Shown: positions 1-8,678, counted from the first letter of the stretch. The stretch: DNA of 37,343 nucleotides from Flavobacterium sp. (GCA_017983975.1 JAGOAL010000018.1:1-37343); one strand, 5' to 3'. The notes: a model not told the origin generated them from the sequence alone. Numbers and translations are program-made.

Positions 1-740
1 GTGTGGAATATAATGGAAAGCTTGAAGTAAACTTACAGGCTGGCACCACCTATAATGTATACGTTACGGGGGGCTCACGAAATGTGAATGACTACGATAG
101 AGTCTATTACAAAATGGTGGCTGGTAATTTACCAATTAACCAATACAATTTAGGCGATGTAAAAACAGGAATACAAACTGGAGATCACAACGGTTGGGTC
201 AAATTAGATGGTAGGCTCAAATCTACCCTAACGGCATCACAACAAACACAAGCTACTGTATTAGGAATTGGTACTTATCTACCTGACGCTACCAATGCTG
301 TTTTGATGCAATCGAGTGGTACTTTAGGAACCGTTACAGGAAGTATGAGTACAACACTTGCTCCGAATCAACTGCCTAACATTGCTCCTACTATAACGGT
401 AAACAGTACCGTAGCTACGATGCAAAACGCTGGATACCATGACCATTCAATACGAGTTGTTCCTAGTTCTACAGGAGGTTACGCCAATGGAAACCCCAGT
501 GCTTTTAAAAATGGTATGTTTCCTACAACGGAAGTAGATGCTGATATTACAGACCGAATTGTGAGTGCTTTTTATGTCACTACCGGAATCATCGGCTCTG
601 CAGGAGAACATAGTCATACCATGGATCCCCATGCTCATACAGCGACCTCTACTAGTATCAATGGAGGTGTTACGCAACAAGCTATAGATAAAACACCGCG
701 TAGTTTAGTGGTTAACACTTTTATATATTTAGGTCTTTAA
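1..740 (+). CDS. Surface protein with C-terminal phage-tail-collar-like domain (5' partial)
   Basis: The reading frame is open to the left edge, so the true start lies outside; the GTG at position 3 is not a credible start. The visible 245 residues begin with a beta-rich stretch. A tail-collar-like module follows, opening with GDVKTGIQTGDHNGWVKLDGR-type sequence near residues 51-71. Histidine-rich turns (GYHDHS, GEHSHT, DPHAHT) and the ending TPRSLVVNTFIYLGL complete it. This layout is known from phage tail-collar proteins and bacterial microcystin-dependent-type proteins, where histidine clusters may hold metal ions; that role is inference here. The next gene starts 10 bp downstream, so it is probably the promoter-side member of a four-gene surface operon. 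No phage structural genes accompany it. The exact function is unknown. Confidence 0.75.
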   Translation, partial: VEYNGKLEVNLQAGTTYNVYVTGGSRNVNDYDRVYYKMVAGNLPINQYNLGDVKTGIQTGDHNGWVKLDGRLKSTLTASQQTQATVLGIGTYLPDATNAVLMQSSGTLGTVTGSMSTTLAPNQLPNIAPTITVNSTVATMQNAGYHDHSIRVVPSSTGGYANGNPSAFKNGMFPTTEVDADITDRIVSAFYVTTGIIGSAGEHSHTMDPHAHTATSTSINGGVTQQAIDKTPRSLVVNTFIYLGL

Positions 741-750
741 TAGTATTATT

Positions 751-1410
751 ATGAAAACATATGGATTTCTTTTTTTTGGTTTGTTTGTTCTATTAGGACA
801 CGCCCAAACGGGTATTGGCACCACTACGCCTAATGCTTCGGCAAAATTAGAAGTAGCGGCAACAGATAAAGGATTTTTATTGCCCCGAATGACTGCAACA
901 CAACGAAGTGCAATTGCCACGCCAGCTAATGGTTTATTAGTGTATCAAACAGACGGTGATGCAGGATTTTATGTCAATACAGGATCATCCTCATCGGTAG
1001 TTTGGACTAGAGTCAACATGGATTGGAGCAGATCTGGAAATGATCTAACTTATACTAGTGGCAACGTTTCGACTACAGGAAATTTAACAGGGGGCAACGC
1101 AAGTACTTCTACCATTTCAGGATTTGGAGCGAATGTAGCCACTATATCCGGAGGATATAGCCTAACCGCTGCCGATAATGGTAAAATCATTCAATCCACC
1201 AGTGCTTCAGCAATTACAGTAACTATTCCCACAGGATTACCAACAGGATTCAATTGCACGGTGGTGCAAATGGGTGCGGGTCAAATTACATTTTCGGGCA
1301 CCTATTTCAACAGGGGTTCATTTACTAAAACAGCTAGTCAATATGCGGTAGTTAGTATTATGCATTTAGGAAGCAATAGTATTATTGTAGCAGGAGAAAT
1401 GAGTAATTAA
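751..1410 (+). CDS. Secreted GIGTTTP-type protein with fibre-like C-terminal domain
   Basis: The 219-residue product has a clear signal peptide (residues 1-18, ending GHAQ) followed directly by TGIGTTTPNASAKLEV, a motif repeated in many Bacteroidota surface proteins. Residues 35-90 form a short module with FLLPRMT and GLLVYQTDGDAGFY. The C-terminal half (about 130-219) runs GKIIQS, TVTIPTGLPTGF, VVQMGAGQITF, YAVVSIMHLGS and ends GEMSN; this pattern is familiar from ends of phage tail fibres and related beta-rich adhesins. It is probably exported and displayed or shed. Its N-terminus resembles that of the gene at 4002. It sits 10 bp after the collar-domain gene and 1 bp before the next, indicating one transcript. 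The ligand is unknown, and no T9SS sorting domain is visible. Confidence 0.75.
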   Translation: MKTYGFLFFGLFVLLGHAQTGIGTTTPNASAKLEVAATDKGFLLPRMTATQRSAIATPANGLLVYQTDGDAGFYVNTGSSSSVVWTRVNMDWSRSGNDLTYTSGNVSTTGNLTGGNASTSTISGFGANVATISGGYSLTAADNGKIIQSTSASAITVTIPTGLPTGFNCTVVQMGAGQITFSGTYFNRGSFTKTASQYAVVSIMHLGSNSIIVAGEMSN

Positions 1411-1411
1411 G

Positions 1412-3991
1412 ATGAAGAAAGCGATAGTAATAGTATTGTTTTTACAGTCCCTTTTCGTAGGGGCTCAAATCAGCTTGCCTATACAACAATCTAATATCCC
1501 AAAAAATCATTTGGTCGTGAATTACGATTTTTCTAATCCGGCTAGTTTTTCTGGAACAGGAAATTCTGTGAATAATTTAGCAAGTACAACAACAGGTAGT
1601 GCCACATTGTTAAATAGTCCAGGTTTTATTAAAACTTTAGGTTATGCTTCATTCAATGGAGTGAATCAATATATAATAACACCTGATCTAAAATCCTATT
1701 TCAAATCAGTTGCAGCGACAACTATTCAAAATAGTCACACCATTAATTTATGGATTTATCCCCTAAATGCAAACGGAATTATTCTAAGCGAATTTGGAGC
1801 AGGTTCAATAAGTGCGGGTTGGCAGGATTCTCAAATTGAAATGGTAAATGGTTATCTTAAATTTAGAGTTTGGCCAGGAACTGAAATTTTAACATCAACC
1901 AATACAATTGCCCTAAATCAATGGCACCATATTGTTATGGTATATGATGGAGCGAATCTTAAAGGGTATGTTGATGGCGTTTTGCAAGGCACAAAGACTT
2001 ATGCAAGACAGTCACCTATAAATTACGGCTATGGTTTACATTATGGAATTGGCGCCTATACTGCAACAGATATGGGTTCTGCGGCATACGGCAGGTTTAA
2101 TTTAGCACAGTTCAAAATGTATAATATTCCTTTGAATAATAGTGATGTTGCACAGGAATACCAACGTGAAAAAGAAAAGTATGAGTATGTTATCCATAGT
2201 CCTAATACAAATTCCAATCCAACCTATTGGAGTGTATCGAGCGCTTGGAATCCATTATATGGTCCTAATGGTACATCTGCTGTTTTTTCAGAAATTTCAT
2301 ATAGACCTTGGTTAAATTCTGATTTAGGTTGGATAGCTCAAACACAGAATACAAGTCAATTTATTGCTTTAAATTATGACGAACCTGTTACTATGAAAGG
2401 GATTATTACGCAAGGTAGGGCCGAATTGGCTCAATGGGTAAGTTCCGCTCATATTGATGTAAGTATCGATGGTTCAAGTTGGACAAGGGTTATATCAAAT
2501 GCTACTCTAAATAGTAATAATACAGAGGATGTTAAATTACTTTTTCCAACGCCAATAGTAGCTAAATATGTGCGAGTTAATCCTTTAACTTGGAATAATT
2601 ATATATGTATGCGTTTGGGCGTAATTGTCGAACCTTTACCTGTGATTTCTGACGGTTTGGTATTGCGATTGGATGCTGCGAACTCGAACTCATATCCAGG
2701 AACAGGAACGACCTGGAACGACCTTTCTGGAAACGGATCTCATGTAGCTTTGACATCAACGTCTTATAGCCCTGCTGTTGGGGGTTCAATTGTTTTTAAT
2801 GGCACTTCTAGTTTTGCTAATTTCAATGCGAATATTGGAAGTACTAATACAGTAACAGTAGACATGTGGGTAAAAACCAATTCATTAAATGCGCCTAATG
2901 GATCCATGTATTTTGGGTTTGGACAATATGATGTTTGGACAAAAGGAGGTAATATTGGATTTAATACTTCGGGCGGAGATTTATACGGATTAACTAGTAC
3001 AAGAGTAGAAAATTTAGGAATAGAAGGAGCCTGGAAACACCTTGTATTTGTTATGAATACAAGTTCTACTAGCAATAACAAGATTTATGTAAATGGTGTT
3101 AATCAAACCTCTTTGTCTCAAGTAAATAGTGGATTTAATACTGCAAATGCCAATTTTAATTCAGGTGCCGGAAGAATTGCATGTTGGCGCAATGATTTGA
3201 ATTGGTTGATGAATTTAAATGTAGCTAGCTTTAAATTATACAATAGAGAATTATCCCAACAAGAAATAACGACTATTTTCAACAATTCAAAACAGCAGTT
3301 TTATCGTGCTAATTCTGGTTTAAGTCCTGAAACCGCTTCGACCAGTGCCTACCAAATCAAACAAGATTATCCCAATTCAGAAGATGGATTTTATTGGATA
3401 AAAAACCCCAACATTAACAGCGGCAATCCATTTAAAATTTATGCCGATATGACTACCGATGGTGGAGGTTGGACCTTGATTATGAAAAACTCATCCTATG
3501 TAGGTTGGAATTACAATAATTCAGTTGCATTGAATGTTTCCAATCCCTTTACTACTAATGCAGAGATTATTAGTGCCTCAAGTGCTAATTATTCGATTAT
3601 TGGTTGGGCGGATTACATTAAAAGAAGTGCAAGTGGCTTTCAATACATGATTGATGCTGGTAGTAGAAGAAACTTTGGAGGAATATGGACGGCTAATGCA
3701 GCCTATAGTTTTGTAAGTACTAGTAATGCTCAAACCAATATTACTTTGAATCCCAAATTTGGCACATGGAATTATGTTACAAATAACGATGGAATTCCGC
3801 AACGAATGCCTTGGCGTAGTACAACTGCAGGTGGTAATGTTGCTTATTTAACATTATCAAGTGGAATTGGAAACTGGTTTGGAACAATGATTTCATACAA
3901 TAGTACTTATTCGCCAGCACCTTGGATAAGTGATGCTAATGGTGGAGCTTCAAATATAAACCCAGGTATTATTTGGTATTGGGTACGATAA
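1412..3991 (+). CDS. Large secreted multidomain lectin-like protein (LamG, F5/8 C, LamG, fibrinogen-like)
   Basis: The 859-residue product has a signal peptide (about 1-19, ending VGAQ). Four beta-rich modules follow. A LamG/concanavalin-like domain lies at about 34-250 (FNGVNQYI, INLWIYP, QWHHIVMVYDG). An F5/8 type C (discoidin) domain lies at about 256-408 (FIALNYDEPVTMKGIITQG, VDVSIDGSSW-like, KYVRVNP). A second LamG lies at about 410-630 (LVLRLDAANS, WNDLSGNG, VTVDMWVKT). A fibrinogen-related domain lies at about 634-859 (DMTTDGGGWTLIMK). These folds commonly bind sugars or glycoproteins, so an adhesin or glycan-binding role is inferred. The fibrinogen-like domain has no cysteine, unlike disulfide-bonded animal forms. 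The start codon follows the previous stop by one base. No catalytic motif or T9SS sorting domain was recognised. Confidence 0.8.
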   Translation: MKKAIVIVLFLQSLFVGAQISLPIQQSNIPKNHLVVNYDFSNPASFSGTGNSVNNLASTTTGSATLLNSPGFIKTLGYASFNGVNQYIITPDLKSYFKSVAATTIQNSHTINLWIYPLNANGIILSEFGAGSISAGWQDSQIEMVNGYLKFRVWPGTEILTSTNTIALNQWHHIVMVYDGANLKGYVDGVLQGTKTYARQSPINYGYGLHYGIGAYTATDMGSAAYGRFNLAQFKMYNIPLNNSDVAQEYQREKEKYEYVIHSPNTNSNPTYWSVSSAWNPLYGPNGTSAVFSEISYRPWLNSDLGWIAQTQNTSQFIALNYDEPVTMKGIITQGRAELAQWVSSAHIDVSIDGSSWTRVISNATLNSNNTEDVKLLFPTPIVAKYVRVNPLTWNNYICMRLGVIVEPLPVISDGLVLRLDAANSNSYPGTGTTWNDLSGNGSHVALTSTSYSPAVGGSIVFNGTSSFANFNANIGSTNTVTVDMWVKTNSLNAPNGSMYFGFGQYDVWTKGGNIGFNTSGGDLYGLTSTRVENLGIEGAWKHLVFVMNTSSTSNNKIYVNGVNQTSLSQVNSGFNTANANFNSGAGRIACWRNDLNWLMNLNVASFKLYNRELSQQEITTIFNNSKQQFYRANSGLSPETASTSAYQIKQDYPNSEDGFYWIKNPNINSGNPFKIYADMTTDGGGWTLIMKNSSYVGWNYNNSVALNVSNPFTTNAEIISASSANYSIIGWADYIKRSASGFQYMIDAGSRRNFGGIWTANAAYSFVSTSNAQTNITLNPKFGTWNYVTNNDGIPQRMPWRSTTAGGNVAYLTLSSGIGNWFGTMISYNSTYSPAPWISDANGGASNINPGIIWYWVR

Positions 3992-4001
3992 AAAAGATGA
4001 A

Positions 4002-5510
4002 ATGAAAAAATATGTATTAATAATAGCATTTTTAATTTTAGGGCAAATACATGCTCAAACTGGTATTGGTACCTCAACACCACACGCTTCTGCAAAGCTT
4101 GACGTGACTGCTACGAATAAAGGTTTTTTGCCCCCACGAGTTACCTTAACAAGCAATACCGATGCGACAACCATTCCTAGTCCTGCAGAAGGGTTATTAG
4201 TCTATAATTTAGGTTCTGTCGGATTACAAGCAGGCTATTATTATTGGAATGGAACAGATTGGACTACTATTGCTACTGCGTCTTCTCCTGATCAGATGGT
4301 AGATTATATACAAGCATCCTTATCTGCAAATCAAACTTTATCTGCTGCTGGTAATGTAAACTTTAATACTTCTTCCGGAGCAGGAATTACCATTACTAGC
4401 GGAGGATTCCAATTACAAGCCAATAAAACATATAAATTAGAAGCTGCATTGGGTGGGTCTTCTACAGGGTATGGATATTACACATGGGTTGATAATACTA
4501 ATGCTATTTTACCTGGCAGTAGTATCGGAGTTATAATGAAAGCTGGAGCTGCCTTTACAGATGCCCCACAGGATAAAGCAGTCGTTTATTATACTCCAAC
4601 AGTAAATACTACCGTTTACTTAAGAATTATAAATATTTCAGGAAGTATTATTGCTTATGCGCCATCTACGGTCAGTGGGTATTCTAGTACTTGGGCAAGC
4701 ATACAGCAAGTTGGATCCTCTGCTTTTGTGAATCCTTGGGTACTTTCTGGTAATGATGTATATAATAATACAGGAAAAGTAGGTATTGGAACAACTACTC
4801 CAACTTCAAAATTGAATATCGCTGGAGGTGGAATTAAAATAGCCACTGGATTTGGTAATTCAACCAATAGGCCTTCTTTAAATACCAGTTCTATCGGTAA
4901 TTATGAAATAAGAGGCGTTGGAGGGTCTCCTCAAATTGATGGACAAGATGATGGATTTTTAAGGTTATCTGCAGGAGGAGGTACAAATGTAAACACACAA
5001 AGTTCTATCGATATAACCGGTTACTCCACAATTGCAGATATGAACAATAACATTGTGATGCGAACGGGTGGTACTGAGCGATTAAGAATTGATAATAGTG
5101 GAAATGTGAATATGGCTGGTAAGTTAAACATTGGAGATCCAACAGGGAATGTATCCACGAAACTAGTGGGCCGCGTTACTGCCGGAACTTTTTTAACCTT
5201 TGATAATTTGAAATTTTCAGTTACAACATATGAGCCAAGAGGTTTATCTATAGCTACAGTCTCTGGAACAGTAAATCTTTATGTTGAAGCAAAATACAAT
5301 AATGGTGCATCTTATGGAACTAGAACAGCTACTGCTATAGCTTACAATACCAATCCTAGCGGCTCTCCTTTTGGTTGGGGATTTATATCGGCTGGTGATA
5401 CTATTATATATCATTTAACCGATCCAGATAATAGTAGAATGTACCGAGTTACTTTGATTATTATGCCCTCGTATATTAATAACTTCATTGCTATAGAACG
5501 ACTTTTATAA
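4002..5510 (+). CDS. Secreted GIGTTTP-type protein with C1q-like and tail-fibre-like modules
   Basis: The 502-residue product has a signal peptide (1-18, ending HAQ) and TGIGTSTPHASAKLDV, closely matching the start of the protein at 751. Residues about 100-245 look like a C1q/TNF-type jelly roll (GGFQLQANKTYKLEA, TPTVNTTVYLRI, ASIQQVGSSAF). A second KVGIGTTTPTSKLNI motif at about 262 opens a tail-fibre-like stretch with MRTGGTERLRIDNSGNVNM. The last 100 residues form another beta-rich domain ending FIAIERLL, a common terminus in such proteins. The pattern suggests a modular, perhaps trimeric, surface fibre; oligomerisation is inference. It is last in the surface operon, 10 bp after the LamG protein, with no clear hairpin terminator behind it. 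Confidence 0.75.
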   Translation: MKKYVLIIAFLILGQIHAQTGIGTSTPHASAKLDVTATNKGFLPPRVTLTSNTDATTIPSPAEGLLVYNLGSVGLQAGYYYWNGTDWTTIATASSPDQMVDYIQASLSANQTLSAAGNVNFNTSSGAGITITSGGFQLQANKTYKLEAALGGSSTGYGYYTWVDNTNAILPGSSIGVIMKAGAAFTDAPQDKAVVYYTPTVNTTVYLRIINISGSIIAYAPSTVSGYSSTWASIQQVGSSAFVNPWVLSGNDVYNNTGKVGIGTTTPTSKLNIAGGGIKIATGFGNSTNRPSLNTSSIGNYEIRGVGGSPQIDGQDDGFLRLSAGGGTNVNTQSSIDITGYSTIADMNNNIVMRTGGTERLRIDNSGNVNMAGKLNIGDPTGNVSTKLVGRVTAGTFLTFDNLKFSVTTYEPRGLSIATVSGTVNLYVEAKYNNGASYGTRTATAIAYNTNPSGSPFGWGFISAGDTIIYHLTDPDNSRMYRVTLIIMPSYINNFIAIERLL

Positions 5511-5638
5511 TAAAATTAACAGCTAGAATTAAAAATACCCTACCCTCCCACTTAATTCAATATAGTCAACTAAAATAAAAATTATTAAATTTTCATTACT
5601 ATAAAATAATTGTTAATTTTATCAAAAATAAATTCGAA

Positions 5639-6661
5639 ATGAAAAAAAATATTTTATCATTAGTTGCATTAGCAATAGTAGTTGTAAGTTGTTCGACTTC
5701 GCAAAAAGCAACTAAAGTAGCCGATGTAGTAGTCTATAAAAATAGTATTACTTCCGCAGAATTGAGTAAACACCTTTACATTGTTGCTGATGACAATATG
5801 GAAGGTAGAAATACTGGTGAACCAGGACAAAAAAGAGCGGGTGAATATTTAATCAACGAATACAAAAAAAACGGAATAAGTTTCCCTCCAGGGGCAACCG
5901 ACTTTTATCAAAAAGTGCCCTCTGAATTCATGAAACGTGGTTTTGCACCTAAATTAAATGATTCGGAAAACATTTGGACATTTATAGAGGGATCTGAAAA
6001 ACCTCAAGAAATCATTGTAATTTCGGCACATTATGATCATGTGGGAATGAAAAATGGAGAAGTTTTTAACGGTGCTGATGATGATGGTTCCGGAACTGTA
6101 GCATTATTAGAAATTGCACAAGCTTTCAAAAAGGCAAAAGATGATGGTTTTGGCCCTAAGCGTTCTATCTTATTCTTACACGTAACTGGTGAAGAACATG
6201 GTTTACATGGATCGCGTTTTTATTCAGAAAATCCACTATTCCCTATCGAAAATACGGTAGTTGATATCAATATTGATATGATTGGTAGACGCGATACGCT
6301 GCATCCAAAAACAAACAATTATGTTTATGTAATTGGTTCAGATCGTTTGAGTAGTGAGTTACACACCATTAATGAAGAAGTTAATGCAAAACACACCCAA
6401 TTAGAATTGGATTACAAATACAACGACCGTAAAGATCCTGAGCGTATTTATTATCGTTCAGATCATTATAACTTTGCTAAAAAAGGCATTCCTGCTATTT
6501 TCTTTTTCAATGGTATTCACGCCGATTATCATCAGTCTTCAGATACACCAGATAAAATCGAATACGATGCATTAGCCAAAAGAACCCAACTTGCTTTTGT
6601 CTTAGCTTGGGAACTCGCTAACAGACCCGAACGCATCAAGGTTGATAGAGATGGAAAATAA
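5639..6661 (+). CDS. M28 family zinc metallopeptidase lipoprotein
   Basis: The 340-residue product starts with a lipoprotein signal (VVVSC, Cys18), so it is probably membrane-anchored in the envelope. The M28 aminopeptidase-type catalytic domain is complete: AHYDHVG supplies the first metal His, GADDDGSG the bridging Asp, GEEHGLHGS the catalytic Glu pair, NIDMIGR another Asp ligand, and DYHQSSDTPDKI the last His. Members of this family remove amino acids from peptides or cleave related amide bonds; the substrate here cannot be read from sequence. It stands alone between the surface operon (128 bp upstream) and an unknown lipoprotein, and a strong hairpin terminator follows 22 bp after the stop. 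The upstream 128 bp are very AT-rich with no convincing TAnnTTTG box. Confidence 0.9.
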   Translation: MKKNILSLVALAIVVVSCSTSQKATKVADVVVYKNSITSAELSKHLYIVADDNMEGRNTGEPGQKRAGEYLINEYKKNGISFPPGATDFYQKVPSEFMKRGFAPKLNDSENIWTFIEGSEKPQEIIVISAHYDHVGMKNGEVFNGADDDGSGTVALLEIAQAFKKAKDDGFGPKRSILFLHVTGEEHGLHGSRFYSENPLFPIENTVVDINIDMIGRRDTLHPKTNNYVYVIGSDRLSSELHTINEEVNAKHTQLELDYKYNDRKDPERIYYRSDHYNFAKKGIPAIFFFNGIHADYHQSSDTPDKIEYDALAKRTQLAFVLAWELANRPERIKVDRDGK

Positions 6662-6683
6662 GATTTAGATACTATTTTCTATT

Positions 6684-6712
6684 AAACTCCGAATAACTTC
6701 GGAGTTTTTTAT
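6684..6712 (+). terminator. Rho-independent terminator after M28 peptidase gene
   Basis: A perfect 10-bp stem (6684-6693 with 6698-6707, arms AAACTCCGAA / TTCGGAGTTT) with a 4-base loop is followed by a T run to 6710. It starts 22 bp after the peptidase stop codon. Confidence 0.9.
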
Positions 6713-6804
6713 TCTAAAAAATGGCATCTTTTTTGAATACTTATTATTAAAAGAATGCAAAAAAACAGACTAAAAATTCATTTACAAATTCAAACTTATT
6801 ACAT

Positions 6805-7989
6805 ATGAAAAAATTTTCCCTATTATTATTTTCTTTAGCAATTATTTCGTGCGGTGTTAAACAAACACAATCTATGATAAGTAATGGTGATTATGACAGT
6901 GCTATTATTAATGCTATAGATGCTTTAAAAACCAATAAAAATGCTAAAAGCAAACAAGAATATGTTTATTTACTTGAGGAAGCATTTGCAAAGGCAAAAC
7001 AACGTGATGAAGAAAAACTCAACCTATTATTTAAAGAAAATACGCCTTCAAATTATGAACGCATATTTACTATATATAATCAATTAAACAATCGTCAAGA
7101 ACGAATAAAACCAATATTACCTCTTAACCTATTAAAAGAAGGTAGAAATGCTAATTTTCCTTTTGATGACTATTCTGACGAAATAATTAGTAGTAAATCT
7201 ATACTTTCAGAATATTTATATGCCAATGCTAAAAAATTATTAACTGCTAAAAACAAAATGGATTTTAGACAAGCTTATGATGATTTAGCCTATTTAGATA
7301 AATTAAATCCAAATTATAAAGATGTAAGAACTTTAATGGATGAAGCGCAATTTAAAGGAACCGATTTTGTTCATGTTTATACAAAAAATGAAACTAATTT
7401 GGTTATTCCTTCTCGTTTACAAGACGATTTATTAAACTTTAGCACATATGGTATAAATGATAAATGGACTGTATATCACAATAATCGTCAAAAAGGAATT
7501 CACTATGATTTTGGAATGATAGTAAATTTTAGACAAATCACCATTTCACCTGAACAAGTTAAGGAAAAACAATTTATAAAAGAAAAACAAATTAAAGACG
7601 GTTTAAAAACATTGTTAGACGCTAATGGAAATGTGGTTAAAGATAGTATAGGAAACCCTATAAAAATCGATAATATGAAAACAATTTCAATTAGTATTTA
7701 TGAATTTACCCAATTCAAATCATGCCAAGTTACAGCAAAAATAGATTATATTGATTTTAATAGTAATCAGTTAATTGATACTTTTCCTGTTACAAGTGAA
7801 TTCGTTTTTGATTATGTCTATGCAAATTATAACGGAGATAAAAGAGCTTGCGAAGATAATTATCATCAATATTTTCAACGAAAAGCTGTTCCTTTTCCTA
7901 ATAATGATCAAATGATTTATGATACAGGTGAAGATTTAAAAGTAAAGTTAAAAGGAATTATCACTAAAAATAAATTCAGAAAACAATAA
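6805..7989 (+). CDS. Unknown lipoprotein with helical-repeat N-terminal half
   Basis: The 394-residue product has a lipoprotein signal peptide (AIISC, Cys16). Residues about 20-190 are helical with a TPR-like flavour: MISNGDYDSAIINAIDAL is a typical repeat helix pair, and FRQAYDDLAYLDKLNPNYKD resembles another. The C-terminal half is mixed beta-strand and charged sequence (FGMIVNFRQITISPEQV, CQVTAKIDYIDFNSNQ). No enzyme motif is visible. The whole-protein pattern is seen in uncharacterised Bacteroidota envelope lipoproteins, but I cannot name a family. The gene is notably AT-rich even for this window. It is a single-gene unit: a strong terminator lies 143 bp upstream and a bidirectional one 130 bp downstream. 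An envelope scaffold role is only a guess. Confidence 0.8.
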   Translation: MKKFSLLLFSLAIISCGVKQTQSMISNGDYDSAIINAIDALKTNKNAKSKQEYVYLLEEAFAKAKQRDEEKLNLLFKENTPSNYERIFTIYNQLNNRQERIKPILPLNLLKEGRNANFPFDDYSDEIISSKSILSEYLYANAKKLLTAKNKMDFRQAYDDLAYLDKLNPNYKDVRTLMDEAQFKGTDFVHVYTKNETNLVIPSRLQDDLLNFSTYGINDKWTVYHNNRQKGIHYDFGMIVNFRQITISPEQVKEKQFIKEKQIKDGLKTLLDANGNVVKDSIGNPIKIDNMKTISISIYEFTQFKSCQVTAKIDYIDFNSNQLIDTFPVTSEFVFDYVYANYNGDKRACEDNYHQYFQRKAVPFPNNDQMIYDTGEDLKVKLKGIITKNKFRKQ

Positions 7990-8112
7990 TATTATTCAAG
8001 TGGTTATACAAATAGTAGTAATTTATTATTCAATATACATTTAATCTCATATTAACTATTAAGTTTTACTGTTATTAGATTCTAAAATAAAGAAATATTA
8101 CAATTGTATATT

Positions 8113-8152
8113 AAATAAAAAAAAGCATTTGAAATTCAAATGCTTTTTTTTT
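8113..8152. terminator. Bidirectional terminator between the unknown lipoprotein gene and ytxJ
   Basis: Stem AAAAGCATTTG / CAAATGCTTTT (8121-8131 with 8137-8147, extendable inward) is flanked by an A tract on the left and a T tract on the right. It can therefore end transcription from either side of this convergent pair. The T tract touches the ytxJ stop codon. Confidence 0.85.
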
Positions 8153-8482
8153 TTACAAATACTTTTTTAATTCGGTGGCATCAATGTTCTCATGAGATGT
8201 ATGATAAACCACTACCCTATTCTTAAGTAATAGTATTTGGGGCGATTGATGTTGAACATTAAATTGAAAAGCTATTTCATTTGAAATATCACGATGATTT
8301 AATAAATCTAAAAAATAAGGTGCAATTTTATCCTGTAAATCAAATTCATTTTCAAATTGCTTTAATGCAAATCGACTAATACTACAACGAGTACTGTGCT
8401 TAAAAATCAAAACAGGTTGCTCTTCCGATTGTGCTTTTAATTGTTCTAACTGAGATTGTTCTGTTAATTCATTCCACTCCAT
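8153..8482 (-). CDS. ytxJ: Bacillithiol-system thioredoxin-like protein YtxJ (monothiol bacilliredoxin type)
   Basis: The ATG at 8482 gives 109 residues starting MEWNEL, the usual YtxJ beginning; an upstream in-frame start would add eleven atypical residues. The thioredoxin-like fold shows VLIFKHSTRCSISRFAL near residues 25-41, with a single active cysteine in TRCSIS, and a cis-proline-type region HQSPQILLL. YtxJ proteins (DUF2847) are linked to reduction of bacillithiolated proteins. Its presence suggests this organism makes bacillithiol, though no bsh gene is in the window. It is divergent from clpB (196 bp between starts), fitting a stress-response neighbourhood but not proving co-regulation. 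It ends at a shared bidirectional terminator. Confidence 0.88.
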   Translation of the reverse strand: MEWNELTEQSQLEQLKAQSEEQPVLIFKHSTRCSISRFALKQFENEFDLQDKIAPYFLDLLNHRDISNEIAFQFNVQHQSPQILLLKNRVVVYHTSHENIDATELKKYL

Positions 8483-8678
8483 AAATATTATTTTTTTAGT
8501 GCCTATTTTAGTCACTATTTATCAAAAAAGATGTTTTTTATTAAATTTTAAGCCATTTTGACCGATATCTCTTCAAAAAATATTCAAAAAACGTCAAATT
8601 GTCTTACTATTTTCTTTGGAACACATATTGTCCGTACCTACAAAAGTAATCAACTTACAACAATAAAAACATAAAAAA

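Noticed and set aside
3-5. GTG as start of the first gene
   Set aside because: The frame is open to the window edge and the sequence after it has no signal peptide, so the gene begins upstream.
1-740. Prophage tail module
   Set aside because: Only a collar-like domain is present; no capsid, terminase, tail tube, lysis or integrase gene follows, and the neighbours carry signal peptides.
8513-8515. Upstream start for ytxJ
   Set aside because: It would add MTKIGTKKIIF, unlike family members, which begin at MEWNEL (8482).
8615-8642. clpB promoter TTTG-16-TACCTACA
   Set aside because: The -7 part lacks the TTTG half, so it is too weak to list as a feature; clpB may use another promoter form.
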